This document shows positions 16,878 through 24,412 of a DNA stretch of 34,121 bases, one piece after another. Source of the DNA: a virus; the IMG/VR virus record IMGVR_UViG_3300012002_000090, positions 1 through 34,121 of that record; one strand, given 5' to 3'. A program made the position numbers and the translations under genes. Under the pieces are notes generated by a model that saw only the letters and a program-made list of their open reading frames with translations, was not told the origin of the DNA and did not search any database. The first letter of the stretch is position 1. Each line of letters opens with the position of its first letter.

Positions 16878-18702
16878 CGCCCACCTCGAAGAACTCTTGC
16901 GGGTAGTCTTTGCCTCGGCTCGACGCAACTAAGACTTCGGCCACGCCGGCTTCAGGGTCGAACATCTTGAAGGCAGGCTTGCCGATGAACCCGATGTCTG
17001 GGTAGTCCTCTTTGTGCGAACTGACGAACTTGATGAACGTTTCAACGTCATCCCGCTGCGCAGGGTCGACTTCGGGGTCCCACGTGATGCGAAGGCACAG
17101 GTAGCCTCCTTGAGCAGTCATGCGCGCGATGTTCATCCGCGGCACGTTTCCAAGCGGCTCTTTGCCGCGGACACGGTCCGCAATCACCGGACGCAGCTTT
17201 GACTGGCGACGCGTGCCTCCGCCCTGCTGCATGTACTGCTCGTACACTTGTTTTACCAGTCGGTCCGGGGAGTCCGGCGTGATCACGTCAACGCCTTGCT
17301 CAACCAAGAAATTGCGCATCTTGTCTACGTCGGGCTGCGGCTGCGGCTGCGGCTGCGGCTGCGGCTCGCCCCCGAGGTCCACACGCTCTTCGCGCGTAGT
17401 TCGCTTGCCAAACTCTTTTTTAAGCTTCGGTCCGAACGTAGAAGTTGAAAGCATTCCGAAGAGCACCTTCGGATAGATGGTCGGGTCGATTCGGTCCAAA
17501 AGCGCCTTCGGGTCGTTAGACAGAAACTTTCCCATCATCTTCGAAAGCTTGCTCTCCAAGTCCGGGTCTCGGTCTGCGAAGCTCATCAGCCCGTTGACGA
17601 TGTCTTTTTTCGAAACCTCGTCCGCAGCTTTCTTTTTGCGTCCCTTGGTGTCGTACTTCTTACGAGGAATGTCCCGGGTCAGCTTTTCGCCGTAGTTGGT
17701 GTCGCGGTAGTAGTTCTTCCAGTAGTCTTTGGTCTTCCGGTCGACTGCTTTTACGACGTAATCCCCGTCTTCGTACCCGCCGGGGTCGTCTTCCCGAGTC
17801 GGAAGCGGTCCCCCACCCTGGCTGTACGGAGCTTCCACCTGGCCTTTCTTGTTGAGGCGGCATGGCACCTCTCCTTCGAGAGTATGCGCAATCACGTGTG
17901 TTTTGCCTCCCGGAGAGTCGGTCACCCTGAAGGTCATACCTGCCGACCGCACGTCGGTGTGCCGCCCGTCGACGTCGTAGCGCGGCTGCCCGACGGTCAC
18001 GTCTCGGTCCTTGAACAGCTTGGACATTCGGGTCGTCATGTCCGCTTCTGGGCCGCCTGTACCCTCCATGGTCTCGGTTTCGAGCCCCGGGTCTTGCCCC
18101 CGCGTGACTTCCGACGGTGCGTGCTGCGGCAGTTCCTGTGCGCGGATGAGCAGTTTGGCGCGGCGGCCCTGGATGTCAGCGTCCAGAAGCTCGGCGTTGT
18201 GGTGGACCTGCACGTAGGCTTCCAGGTCCGACGCCGCTGCCCGGCTGTGTCCGATGTCGAGCAGCAGAGTCTGGGTCCCGTCGCCGACGTCAGTCGGTGA
18301 CCGGACTTCGTACCAGTTCGCGTTCCGCTGCGCGGCGGCGCGGAGGGCCTGCCGGTGCTCCTGGGCCGACTTGCGGTCCGTCGGGTACAGCTCCGTCTGG
18401 GGCACGATATGGCTGACGCCGTCGTCGACGGCAACCACCCAGTGTCCAGGTTCGTCTGCAGGGCGCGACAGCACGCCCACGTGCTCCTTGCCGCTGGGTA
18501 CCTTGTACGCGACGCGCTGACCGACCTCGAACGCCTCCTGCCCAGGCGCCAGCGGAACGCCGGTGAAGCCCATCCAGAAGTCTGCCGACTGCCGGCGGAA
18601 AGGGTCACCGGCGCCTTTCAGCGCCTCTTTCCAATCAATGCGCGGCTCATCAGCCACCGGCGCTGCTGCCTGGCGCAGAAAACGGTCGTCGCTCAGTCCC
18701 AT
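16852..18702 (-). CDS. Large unknown protein with PQ repeat and shared YWxxYY motif (616 aa)
   Basis: Start ATG 18702 has GGAG 5 nt upstream and lies just after the preceding TGA. The N-terminal part includes a small beta domain (FEVGQRVAYKVPSGKEHVGV ... HWVVAVDDGVSHIV). A central segment DYWKNYYRDTNYGEKLTRDIPR is shared with the 100-residue protein encoded at 21807-22109. A Lys-rich stretch and charged helices follow, then a PQ repeat, and a C-terminal alpha/beta part (RMNIARMTAQGGYLCLRITW ... AEVLVASSRGKDY). The family is unknown. Position within the structural run and the low-complexity linkers suggest a virion-associated or head-assembly protein, which is inference only. Confidence 0.65.
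   Translation of the reverse strand: MGLSDDRFLRQAAAPVADEPRIDWKEALKGAGDPFRRQSADFWMGFTGVPLAPGQEAFEVGQRVAYKVPSGKEHVGVLSRPADEPGHWVVAVDDGVSHIVPQTELYPTDRKSAQEHRQALRAAAQRNANWYEVRSPTDVGDGTQTLLLDIGHSRAAASDLEAYVQVHHNAELLDADIQGRRAKLLIRAQELPQHAPSEVTRGQDPGLETETMEGTGGPEADMTTRMSKLFKDRDVTVGQPRYDVDGRHTDVRSAGMTFRVTDSPGGKTHVIAHTLEGEVPCRLNKKGQVEAPYSQGGGPLPTREDDPGGYEDGDYVVKAVDRKTKDYWKNYYRDTNYGEKLTRDIPRKKYDTKGRKKKAADEVSKKDIVNGLMSFADRDPDLESKLSKMMGKFLSNDPKALLDRIDPTIYPKVLFGMLSTSTFGPKLKKEFGKRTTREERVDLGGEPQPQPQPQPQPDVDKMRNFLVEQGVDVITPDSPDRLVKQVYEQYMQQGGGTRRQSKLRPVIADRVRGKEPLGNVPRMNIARMTAQGGYLCLRITWDPEVDPAQRDDVETFIKFVSSHKEDYPDIGFIGKPAFKMFDPEAGVAEVLVASSRGKDYPQEFFEVGGVHNTTRA
17335..17364 (-). repeat. Tandem CCGCAG hexamer, five copies
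   Basis: Five perfect head-to-tail copies of CCGCAG on the coding strand encode PQPQPQPQPQ in the 616-residue protein. This is a flexible linker and a slippage-prone site; unit changes keep the frame. Confidence 0.9.
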
Positions 18703-18703
18703 G

Positions 18704-21700
18704 TCAGCTCCGCCCGGACCGGAAAGCGTCCGTGCCTTTCTCTGCGACTTCGTCAAAGAGTTCGTTGACCTTGTCGTCCGTCTCAGAGTCCGCACCCAAG
18801 CTGGTGTCGGCGTGCGACACGCCAGGCTGGTCAGGATGTGCTCCGGGCTCGTCAGCGCCCATGGTCCCCGGGTCTTTGGTCTCCGAGTCCGGACCCAAGT
18901 CCGTGTCGCTCATCTGCGCGTCGTACAGCTTTGCTGGGTCTATCTGCTGGTTGATTTCGGGCGCTTCAAGGTCTTCGCCTTCATGCGTCTCCGAGTCCGG
19001 TCCCATGTTTTCAGCCTCGACATAGTCGTTCTGCTGCTCATTCACCTGAGGCTCGTACTGCGACACCTTCACGAACCAAGGAAGCCCGTTTTTGTGCTCA
19101 GCACTTCGGACGTCAAAGGGCAAGTTGTTGGCTATGTACGGAGCGAGCATGGTCTCGACCTCGGCCTTGTTCGCACCTTCAAAGAGGTACTCCCGTTCGG
19201 ACATGCCGCCGCCGTAGGTTACCTGCGCTCCGAGCGCCTTCGCCGTTGAGTCGATGACCTCGTCCATGGACTGCATGAACTTCCGGGCGCGCATCTTGGA
19301 CTCACTGCCCCGCTCGCCTTCGTCCACGGTCACCGGGTTGATGATCCGCACCATCGCGCGCCCGCTGTCAAGCTGGGCTTCTCGCTCCAGCATGCCCGGC
19401 TCCTGCCAAATCTCCGCGGCCAGCTTCATGCAGTTCGCCTCGACTTCATGTCGCTGCGAGTCGGTCTTGTCGCCGAATCGGTCGAACATGTCGCTGTACT
19501 GCGACATCAGCTGGTCAAGCGCCGAAGCAGGGCCGAGTCCTTGGTTGCGGTAGTGGGTCAAAGCCGCTCGGACCGCGTCTTCAGTCTCGGCGTCCATCAG
19601 TCCGCCCGTGCTGGGGGCCTCTTCGACCATGGGGTCCGGGTCAACCATGGGGTCCGGGTCAGCCATAAGGTCGTCGAGCTGCGCGACACGCAGAACTCGA
19701 CAGTCCGGGTTGAACCGCTCAAAAATCGCCTTGGCGTCCGCCGCAGTCTTTGCTGCCCCCTTGTCCAGGTTTACGGAGCCCTTGGTTCCCTCTTCGTCCT
19801 CAAACTCCACCTCAAACCCAGCCTGTTGCGGCTGGGCGGGCTGCTGCGGCTGCCCCACCTGCTGCGGCTGCGTAGGCTGCGAGGGCTGCATCGGCATCGC
19901 CGGCTGCTGGGGCGGCAGCGCCGTGCCCGGAGGGGTCTGCGGGTTCATGGTGTCTGGCATAGACTGCGCCTTCACCTCGAACTCCGCCACGCGATACCGG
20001 TTTTCCAAGATGTTCCGGATCCGGTTCAGCTGCTTTTCGGCCTGGACCGAGAAGTTTACCTGAAGCTTCGCGTCTTTGCGCAGCGTACCTCGGGCTCCCG
20101 GGGATACTTCCTGCAGGGCCTTCAATATCTGCTTGGCGGTAATCTGGCGCTCTCGGTTAGACTTGGTCTTGGGCAAGTCCGTCACCAGCACGTAGTCGCC
20201 TTCACCGGCGTACAGCGCGTATTTCGCGTGTCTGTCCGAGGCCGCGGACTTAGGGCGGGTCACCTCAATGAATTCGTCCAACAGGCTGTCCATGCCGAGC
20301 AGAGAAGCCGACTTCTTGCGCTTACCCCGGAAGGCAAGGTGTACCTGCGCGTCTTCGTCGAGGGTCAGTTCCCATCCAGCCTTCTTGACGATGCTCTCGT
20401 CGAGAAGCTTTCCCTCAATGCGCTGCTTTCCCATGTCGCCGTCGCTCAAGACTTCGTCAGAGACGTCCATGCGAGGCTCGGCCTGCTCGTTGATGTCGAC
20501 CGTGAAAGGCTCGTCCTTGCCTTCCATTTCGTGGTCGGTCTTTGAGGCCGACACGCGCAGCGTCGTTCCGTCTTCCATGACCACGTAAGCAAGACGCCCC
20601 AGCTTCGCCGGGTCGGCTTTGATGGACCCGCGAACGCCGAATGAAGCCATACGTCGGAACGCGGCAGTCATGTTTAGCGCCTCGAACTGGTCAATAGGCT
20701 GAGGCTGGCCTTCAACCGTTACGGTGAAAGCCATCCGGGAGTTGCAGCTTTCGTCGCAGTCACCGGCGTCTCGCTCATGCCCGCAGGCCAGGACGTCCCC
20801 GAGGGCCATACCAAGCCCGACCGCCATCGGGTTGGCGTCCTTCTCCATGTCGTCGTCCATCAGCTCTTCGGTTTCGAGCACGTCCTCCCGAGCCGGCTGC
20901 GGACCTGCGTCTTCGAGGGGACGGACGCTGACTTCGAGCATCTCATCTTCTGTAGTCGGGTCTTCCATGACCACGACGGCTTCCTCAAACGATTCGAGCT
21001 GCCCGATGTGCTCCATCATCTCGTCTTCGTCGGGCGCATCCAGTTCGGGCGTGTCCAGTTCGGGCGCATCCAGTTCGATGTGCAGCGGCTCACCGGAGAT
21101 AGGACTGACGATTTCGGCTTCCTCGCTAGGTGCGTCGTCGTCGACCTGTGCGTCGACACTGAAGCCCTGCGGGTCGAGCAGCGACCGCAGGAAGGCACGG
21201 GACCGGAATGCGACGGGGTTGTTCGTGTCGAGACCGTGCGCGACGCAGCCGGCTTCGTAGGCGTTTTGGAGGTCTGCATCACCGGACTCAGCCACGCGGC
21301 TGATCTCCGCAGCGATGCGCGCTAGCTTGCCCAGCGGCAGCGTGTTGAACCCGACCCGAGGCAGTTCTTGGTCGATCACGTGCGCCACCTTGGACCGAGG
21401 GTACTGTGTCGCGTAGTGGGCGCGTAGCCGGGCGATGTCGCCGACCGTCAGCGAGCCTTGCGGGTCCTGGGTCCACAGGCGGTATGCGTGAGTGGCCAGG
21501 CGGCTGATGCCGTTATCTTCGCCCGTCTTGGCGTCTCGGACCAGGGCGTGGAAGTCAGCCCGGGTGACTGCAGGCGCAGCGTTGTCCTGCAACCGCTCGG
21601 ACGAGGCCTCGGCGACCATGCGCCGGAGCGCTGCCAGGTGCGGCTGCGCCACGCCGTTCTCGGCGCGCTCTCGGGCTTTCGCCATGCGCGTCTGCTCATT

Positions 21701-21805
21701 GGCACGAAACGCCGTCACCAGTTCATCACGGATAGACGCCAGGGGACCGTCGCCGAACTCAGGAGCGGCCTTTCCAGCCGCGCGGAGAACCTGTCGAGTA
21801 CGCAT
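18704..21805 (-). CDS. Very large unknown protein with repeats (1033 aa)
   Basis: No known domain is recognised. The N-terminal 230 residues are helical and basic (MAKARERAENGVAQPHLAAL, RLRAHYATQYPRSK). An acidic segment with LDAPELDTPELDAPDEDEM follows, then a C-rich piece (ACGHERDAGDCDESC). A mixed alpha/beta middle comes next, then a Pro/Gln-rich linker (TQPQQVGQPQQPAQPQQ), a second folded region, and a tail with three copies of G-[PA]-D-S-E-T. A duplicated DPDPMV occurs near residue 705. The ATG at 21805 follows the preceding TGA by one base. Size and linker structure suggest a virion-associated or assembly protein. Other possibilities, such as an ejected internal protein, cannot be excluded. 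Confidence 0.65.
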   Translation of the reverse strand: MRTRQVLRAAGKAAPEFGDGPLASIRDELVTAFRANEQTRMAKARERAENGVAQPHLAALRRMVAEASSERLQDNAAPAVTRADFHALVRDAKTGEDNGISRLATHAYRLWTQDPQGSLTVGDIARLRAHYATQYPRSKVAHVIDQELPRVGFNTLPLGKLARIAAEISRVAESGDADLQNAYEAGCVAHGLDTNNPVAFRSRAFLRSLLDPQGFSVDAQVDDDAPSEEAEIVSPISGEPLHIELDAPELDTPELDAPDEDEMMEHIGQLESFEEAVVVMEDPTTEDEMLEVSVRPLEDAGPQPAREDVLETEELMDDDMEKDANPMAVGLGMALGDVLACGHERDAGDCDESCNSRMAFTVTVEGQPQPIDQFEALNMTAAFRRMASFGVRGSIKADPAKLGRLAYVVMEDGTTLRVSASKTDHEMEGKDEPFTVDINEQAEPRMDVSDEVLSDGDMGKQRIEGKLLDESIVKKAGWELTLDEDAQVHLAFRGKRKKSASLLGMDSLLDEFIEVTRPKSAASDRHAKYALYAGEGDYVLVTDLPKTKSNRERQITAKQILKALQEVSPGARGTLRKDAKLQVNFSVQAEKQLNRIRNILENRYRVAEFEVKAQSMPDTMNPQTPPGTALPPQQPAMPMQPSQPTQPQQVGQPQQPAQPQQAGFEVEFEDEEGTKGSVNLDKGAAKTAADAKAIFERFNPDCRVLRVAQLDDLMADPDPMVDPDPMVEEAPSTGGLMDAETEDAVRAALTHYRNQGLGPASALDQLMSQYSDMFDRFGDKTDSQRHEVEANCMKLAAEIWQEPGMLEREAQLDSGRAMVRIINPVTVDEGERGSESKMRARKFMQSMDEVIDSTAKALGAQVTYGGGMSEREYLFEGANKAEVETMLAPYIANNLPFDVRSAEHKNGLPWFVKVSQYEPQVNEQQNDYVEAENMGPDSETHEGEDLEAPEINQQIDPAKLYDAQMSDTDLGPDSETKDPGTMGADEPGAHPDQPGVSHADTSLGADSETDDKVNELFDEVAEKGTDAFRSGRS

Positions 21806-21806
21806 C

Positions 21807-22109
21807 TCAGACCACCTCGAAATGCCGGAGGTCGCCAGACGCCGAGAACTCAGCGGTGAACAACCGGTCTTTCTTGCCCTGCCGGACGATGCCGTCCGTC
21901 TTCAGACCTTTGTCTTTCAGAACAGCGTACCCAAGCGGGATGACCTGTACCGACGGCACTTCGCCGTTGGCCTTCCGCCGCAGTTGAGGTACGAGGGCAG
22001 CCCGAATGTACCTAGGGATATCACGGACCCACATCCGTCCGTAGTCGTAATCCTTGTAGTACTCTTCCCAATACGCCTTGGTGACGGCGTCTACGGCATC
22101 TTTCCGCAT
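21807..22109 (-). CDS. Small protein sharing the YWxxYYxDxxYG motif (100 aa)
   Basis: A basic 100-residue protein. Residues 13-33 (YWEEYYKDYDYGRMWVRDIP) closely match a segment of the 616-residue protein two genes downstream: YW, YY, D, YG and RDIPR are all kept. The rest is a small beta domain (VQVIPLGYAVLKDKG ... DRLFTAEFSASGDLRHFEV). ATG 22109 has no ribosome site. A TACTAT sequence ends 7 nt upstream, so a leaderless start is possible, but no -35 was seen. It heads the long structural run. Function unknown. Confidence 0.65.
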   Translation of the reverse strand: MRKDAVDAVTKAYWEEYYKDYDYGRMWVRDIPRYIRAALVPQLRRKANGEVPSVQVIPLGYAVLKDKGLKTDGIVRQGKKDRLFTAEFSASGDLRHFEVV

Positions 22110-22158
22110 CGTGACTATAGTACGAGCGTGCAGTAGACCAGGCCTGCGCTGAGGATGT

Positions 22159-22269
22159 CTACGGTTCTCGGTCGGGCGGCGGGCGCTGTCGCTCGCCGAC
22201 AGCTGTCCCGACGAAAAACCCGAAGTAGGCGCCGACCAGCAGCGCGCCGATCAGACTGGCAGTCGTCAT
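22159..22269 (-). CDS. 36-residue single-span membrane peptide
   Basis: ATG 22269 opens a 36-codon frame: MTTASLIGALLVGAYFGFFV, then GTAVGERQRPPPDREP. The first 25 residues form one Gly/Ala-rich membrane segment and the tail is charged and Pro-rich. It follows the three-span membrane gene by 28 nt, so the two are probably co-transcribed. Such a pair near an endolysin could be a holin with an antiholin or pinholin-like partner, which is inference. The coding match is convincing in composition, but the ribosome site (GCAGG) is weak. Confidence 0.5.
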   Translation of the reverse strand: MTTASLIGALLVGAYFGFFVGTAVGERQRPPPDREP

Positions 22270-22297
22270 ATGCCTGCGCCCTACCACATGACAGAGG

Positions 22298-22579
22298 TCA
22301 GATCAAACCACCGACCAGCCATGCGACTGCCACGCAGTAAGGCGGCAAGAGCAGCGCGACTATGACGCGCGTGAGGGCGTCGTCGGTACTGGTCGTCCTC
22401 GGCACCGGCAAAACCAGAGACGCGACCAGGCTGACGGCAGCGAACACGCCGTAGCTAGGCGTGTTGCCGGCGACGAGCAGACTCCACACCGTGTGCATGC
22501 CCCAGGCGTAGTACAGCGTTCGGAGCGGTGCGAGGACCACAGCGGTGGCGATCCCGGCCGATTGTTGTGTGATAGACAT
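22298..22579 (-). CDS. Three-span membrane protein, holin candidate (93 aa)
   Basis: Three hydrophobic segments are visible: IATAVVLAPLRTLYYAW to SLLVAG, YGVFAAVSLVASLVLPV, and VIVALLLPPYCVAVAWLVG, with short polar turns. Size (93 residues) and three spans match class I holins, which time host lysis by opening the inner membrane. An amidase gene lies about 1.3 kb upstream on the same strand. There is no sequence-family match, so the holin role is inferred. The start ATG falls 5 nt after a -10 box, so the mRNA would be leaderless. A GAGG only 2 nt before the ATG is too close to work normally. Confidence 0.6.
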   Translation of the reverse strand: MSITQQSAGIATAVVLAPLRTLYYAWGMHTVWSLLVAGNTPSYGVFAAVSLVASLVLPVPRTTSTDDALTRVIVALLLPPYCVAVAWLVGGLI

Positions 22580-22584
22580 GACCT

Positions 22585-22627
22585 CTGATACCGCATGTCC
22601 GTGCCTGTGTCAACCCCGGACATGCGG
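22585..22627 (-). promoter_or_regulatory. Sigma-70-like promoter with perfect inverted repeat (possible operator)
   Basis: TTGACA at 22613-22608, 17-nt spacer, TATCAG at 22590-22585. A perfect 11-bp inverted repeat, CCGCATGTCCG and its complement, lies at 22591-22601 and 22617-22627 with a 15-bp centre that contains the -35 box. A dimeric repressor could bind it, or on RNA from upstream it could form a hairpin. The promoter would drive the 93-residue membrane gene from its own ATG. Confidence 0.6.
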
Positions 22628-23257
22628 GGCGGCTGAAGGTGCGTGTGTCAAGCGCCGCGCGCGATGCTGTAGGAACACTTTTCCCTTTGACGAGCGGTTG
22701 ACCACCGTGCGGGTGTCCCAAGTCTGAGTCGTGCCGTCCGCGCAGGTCACGTGTAGCGTCGACCGACTCCCGGCATCACCTTCAAGGCGCGCTTCGCGGA
22801 CAGGCTTGCCGATCTTTGCGGCAAGCTTTTGAACGTAGGCGCGAAACGCCGAACGCGTGTCCGCCTCGACCTTGTCCGGGTCCGAGTCAGGATAGGCCGC
22901 CTGTGCCTCGGACACCAGGTGGTCTTCCTGTGCGGACAGCGCTTTCGCCAGGCTGTCGGGGTCACCTGAGGGGGCCGCCGGGGTCGTGTCTTCGACAGGC
23001 ACCAAAAAGTCGCCGGCGCGCATCTCACGGCGGAGCGGCTTCTCGGACTTCGAGAACTTCACCTCGAAGCCGCCCGCGTCAATGATGCGCTGGTAGCGGT
23101 CGCGAAGGCTTTTGTAGCTGACGCGTCGAGGGTTCAGCGCATCTTTTTTGGCTTTGACTTCTTCCAGGTCGTGCGGACGGACTAGCGCGTACGCTGCGTC
23201 GTCTCGACCGGTAGAGGCAAGGATGCGTCCGGTTTCGGGGTGGCGTACAGCCTTCAT
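22610..23257 (-). CDS. Hypothetical protein with own promoter (215 aa)
   Basis: Not recognised. ATG 23257 begins MKAVRHPETGRILASTGRDD and lies exactly where transcription should start from the strong promoter upstream. The upstream in-frame codons overlap that promoter and are excluded. The protein is charged: a basic N-terminal helical part (RRVSYKSLRDRYQRIIDAGG), an Ala/Asp/Pro linker, a helical piece (ADTRSAFRAYVQKLAAKIG), and a beta tail (TLHVTCADGTTQTWDTRTVV). Near residues 15-35 the text resembles short phage proteins that carry DNA-binding or inhibitor roles, but nothing firm can be said. Its stop lies in the -35 box of the next promoter. Confidence 0.6.
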   Translation of the reverse strand: MKAVRHPETGRILASTGRDDAAYALVRPHDLEEVKAKKDALNPRRVSYKSLRDRYQRIIDAGGFEVKFSKSEKPLRREMRAGDFLVPVEDTTPAAPSGDPDSLAKALSAQEDHLVSEAQAAYPDSDPDKVEADTRSAFRAYVQKLAAKIGKPVREARLEGDAGSRSTLHVTCADGTTQTWDTRTVVNRSSKGKVFLQHRARRLTHAPSAAPHVRG

Positions 23258-23263
23258 GCCCCC

Positions 23264-23291
23264 ATTATACACCTATGGGGACGCGTGTCAA
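23264..23291 (-). promoter_or_regulatory. Perfect-consensus sigma-70 promoter
   Basis: TTGACA (23291-23286), 16-nt spacer, TATAAT (23269-23264). Both boxes match consensus at every base. Six nt separate the -10 box from ATG 23257, placing +1 on the A of the start codon. The -35 box overlaps the end of a terminator hairpin by two bases. Confidence 0.85.
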
Positions 23292-23329
23292 GCACCGCGC
23301 ACCCTTGTATCGCAGGGTGCGCGGTGCTT
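23290..23329 (-). terminator. Strong terminator hairpin after the VasI-like gene
   Basis: A perfect 16-bp stem (arm AAGCACCGCGCACCCT) with an 8-nt loop begins 8 nt after the stop codon of the gene ending at 23338. No T run follows, but the stem is very stable. It insulates the next promoter from upstream transcription. Confidence 0.75.
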
Positions 23330-23337
23330 CGGGTGCG

Positions 23338-23796
23338 CTACTCGCCGCAAACTTGGGCAAGCCGTTTGAGTTGGTCGAACGACCCCGAAAGGTCGAATAC
23401 CACTGAACTTGGACGTGCGTTGTACGGCGTCAGTTCAACGACGAACCGGTTTTTGGACCTGAACTCGCCGAGCAGCTTCTTGGGCTCTAGAATGAAGAGT
23501 CCTCTTCTGTCCGTAGAACCGACTACCCGGACAGTCCGGGGGGCGTCTTGGTCGAACCGAATCCGAGTGTGGTCGGTGTCTTCGAGCATTTCTCCGAGCG
23601 GGACAGACACGATGATATCGAAATTGTCGGGGTTGCAACGGAAAGCCAAGACGTACGCGTCGTACCTACCGGTTGCGCCGACGTTTGCCTTCATCAGAGT
23701 GGCCTCGGCGCGGTCTGTCATGGGGTTAAGTTCCTTTTGAAATCGCCAGTCTCCTAACGCCGCGGTCAGTGCCAGGGTCACGATTAATCCGTTCAT
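23338..23796 (-). CDS. Exported VasI-like protein (152 aa)
   Basis: A signal peptide-like start (MNGLIVTLALTAALG) precedes a domain that fits the pattern of VasI/EvfG proteins (type VI secretion-associated family) and related periplasmic proteins. It starts with GDWRFQKELNPMTDRA, followed by YVLAFRCNPDNFDIIVSVP, then IRFDQDAPRTV, and ends VVFDLSGSFDQLKRLAQVCG. The periplasmic role of such proteins is not well defined; here it may alter or mimic host envelope functions. AAGGAG lies 6 nt before ATG 23796, so unlike its neighbours this gene has a normal leader. A 15-codon in-frame reading frame ends TAA directly before the ATG. Family call is by pattern, moderately sure. Confidence 0.65.
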   Translation of the reverse strand: MNGLIVTLALTAALGDWRFQKELNPMTDRAEATLMKANVGATGRYDAYVLAFRCNPDNFDIIVSVPLGEMLEDTDHTRIRFDQDAPRTVRVVGSTDRRGLFILEPKKLLGEFRSKNRFVVELTPYNARPSSVVFDLSGSFDQLKRLAQVCGE

Positions 23797-23848
23797 TTAA
23801 ATCTCCTTATCAGTTTGGCGCCTCGCCAGCGCCGCGGTCACCATAACC

Positions 23849-23876
23849 ATCATACACTTATGAGGACGTGTGTCAA
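23849..23876 (-). promoter_or_regulatory. Sigma-70-like promoter of the VasI-like gene
   Basis: TTGACA (23876-23871), 16-nt spacer, TATGAT (23854-23849). Over 30 bases it differs from the promoter at 23264-23291 at only four positions, all transitions, so spacer sequence is conserved too. The predicted +1 near 23842 gives a leader of about 46 nt. Confidence 0.75.
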
Positions 23877-23886
23877 GGACGGCGCG

Positions 23887-24411
23887 TCATGTTTCCACCA
23901 GGTCGGGCCGGAGAGGCCGTAGCCGCTCAGACAGCGCCTGCTGGAAAGACGTCCACATGAAGCCTTCGCCCGGGTCCCGCTTATTTTCGGGGTCGACGTC
24001 CGAATGCCGACGCACGCTCTGAATGTGCAAACCGTAGAATCTGCACCAGTGCCTAACGAGATTCACCGTAGTTATCCACTGTTCCGGCGTGGCCCAATCG
24101 TCTACGGCAATGCGTCGATAAAGCTCGGGCAAATGGTCGAACCTGCCGGGCACCAGCACCACGACTCCGAGGTGACGACTGAAACCCACGGCGTGTACGC
24201 CATGTCTGTTCGTCGGAGTCTGACGCACCACCACTCCGCTCGGCGTGACGTACGCGTGCGGTTGCACCTCCAGGGAGTACGGCGCCCACACGCCCCGCAC
24301 AAACTCCCCCATGGCGTGCACCACTACACCCTCCGGGCCGCCGGTAGGCATAGGCTTAGTTTTGAGAGGTGCGGAGACGTTGGCCGTGACAGTCAACTGT
24401 TCTTCGTTCAT
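23887..24411 (-). CDS. N-acetylmuramoyl-L-alanine amidase (endolysin)
   Basis: An amidase_2/PGRP-type zinc enzyme that cuts the amide bond between muramic acid and the stem peptide, releasing phage from the cell. Likely zinc ligands are H32 (VVVHAMGE), H136 (VRRHSDVDP) and D146 (KRDPGEGF), with K144 near the active site. The ten-residue gap between H136 and D146 matches the family. The protein is 174 residues, a single domain with no signal peptide, so a holin would be needed for release. The start ATG follows the lipoprotein stop by one base, so the two are co-transcribed. It could also act on entry as a virion enzyme, but the position favours lysis. Confidence 0.85.
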   Translation of the reverse strand: MNEEQLTVTANVSAPLKTKPMPTGGPEGVVVHAMGEFVRGVWAPYSLEVQPHAYVTPSGVVVRQTPTNRHGVHAVGFSRHLGVVVLVPGRFDHLPELYRRIAVDDWATPEQWITTVNLVRHWCRFYGLHIQSVRRHSDVDPENKRDPGEGFMWTSFQQALSERLRPLRPDLVET

Positions 24412-24412
24412 T

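Noticed and set aside
19448-20545. Long plus-strand frame (365 codons) opposite the 1033-residue gene
   Set aside because: Composition is Leu/Arg/His-rich low complexity, typical of the antisense of a GC-rich gene, and the minus strand has the better coding frame. Similar plus-strand frames at 1843-2715, 2646-3464, 25076-26014 and 32273-33016 were rejected for the same reason.
22110-22158. TACTAT as a -10 box for a leaderless start at ATG 22109
   Set aside because: No recognisable -35 at 16-18 nt; not strong enough to list as a promoter.
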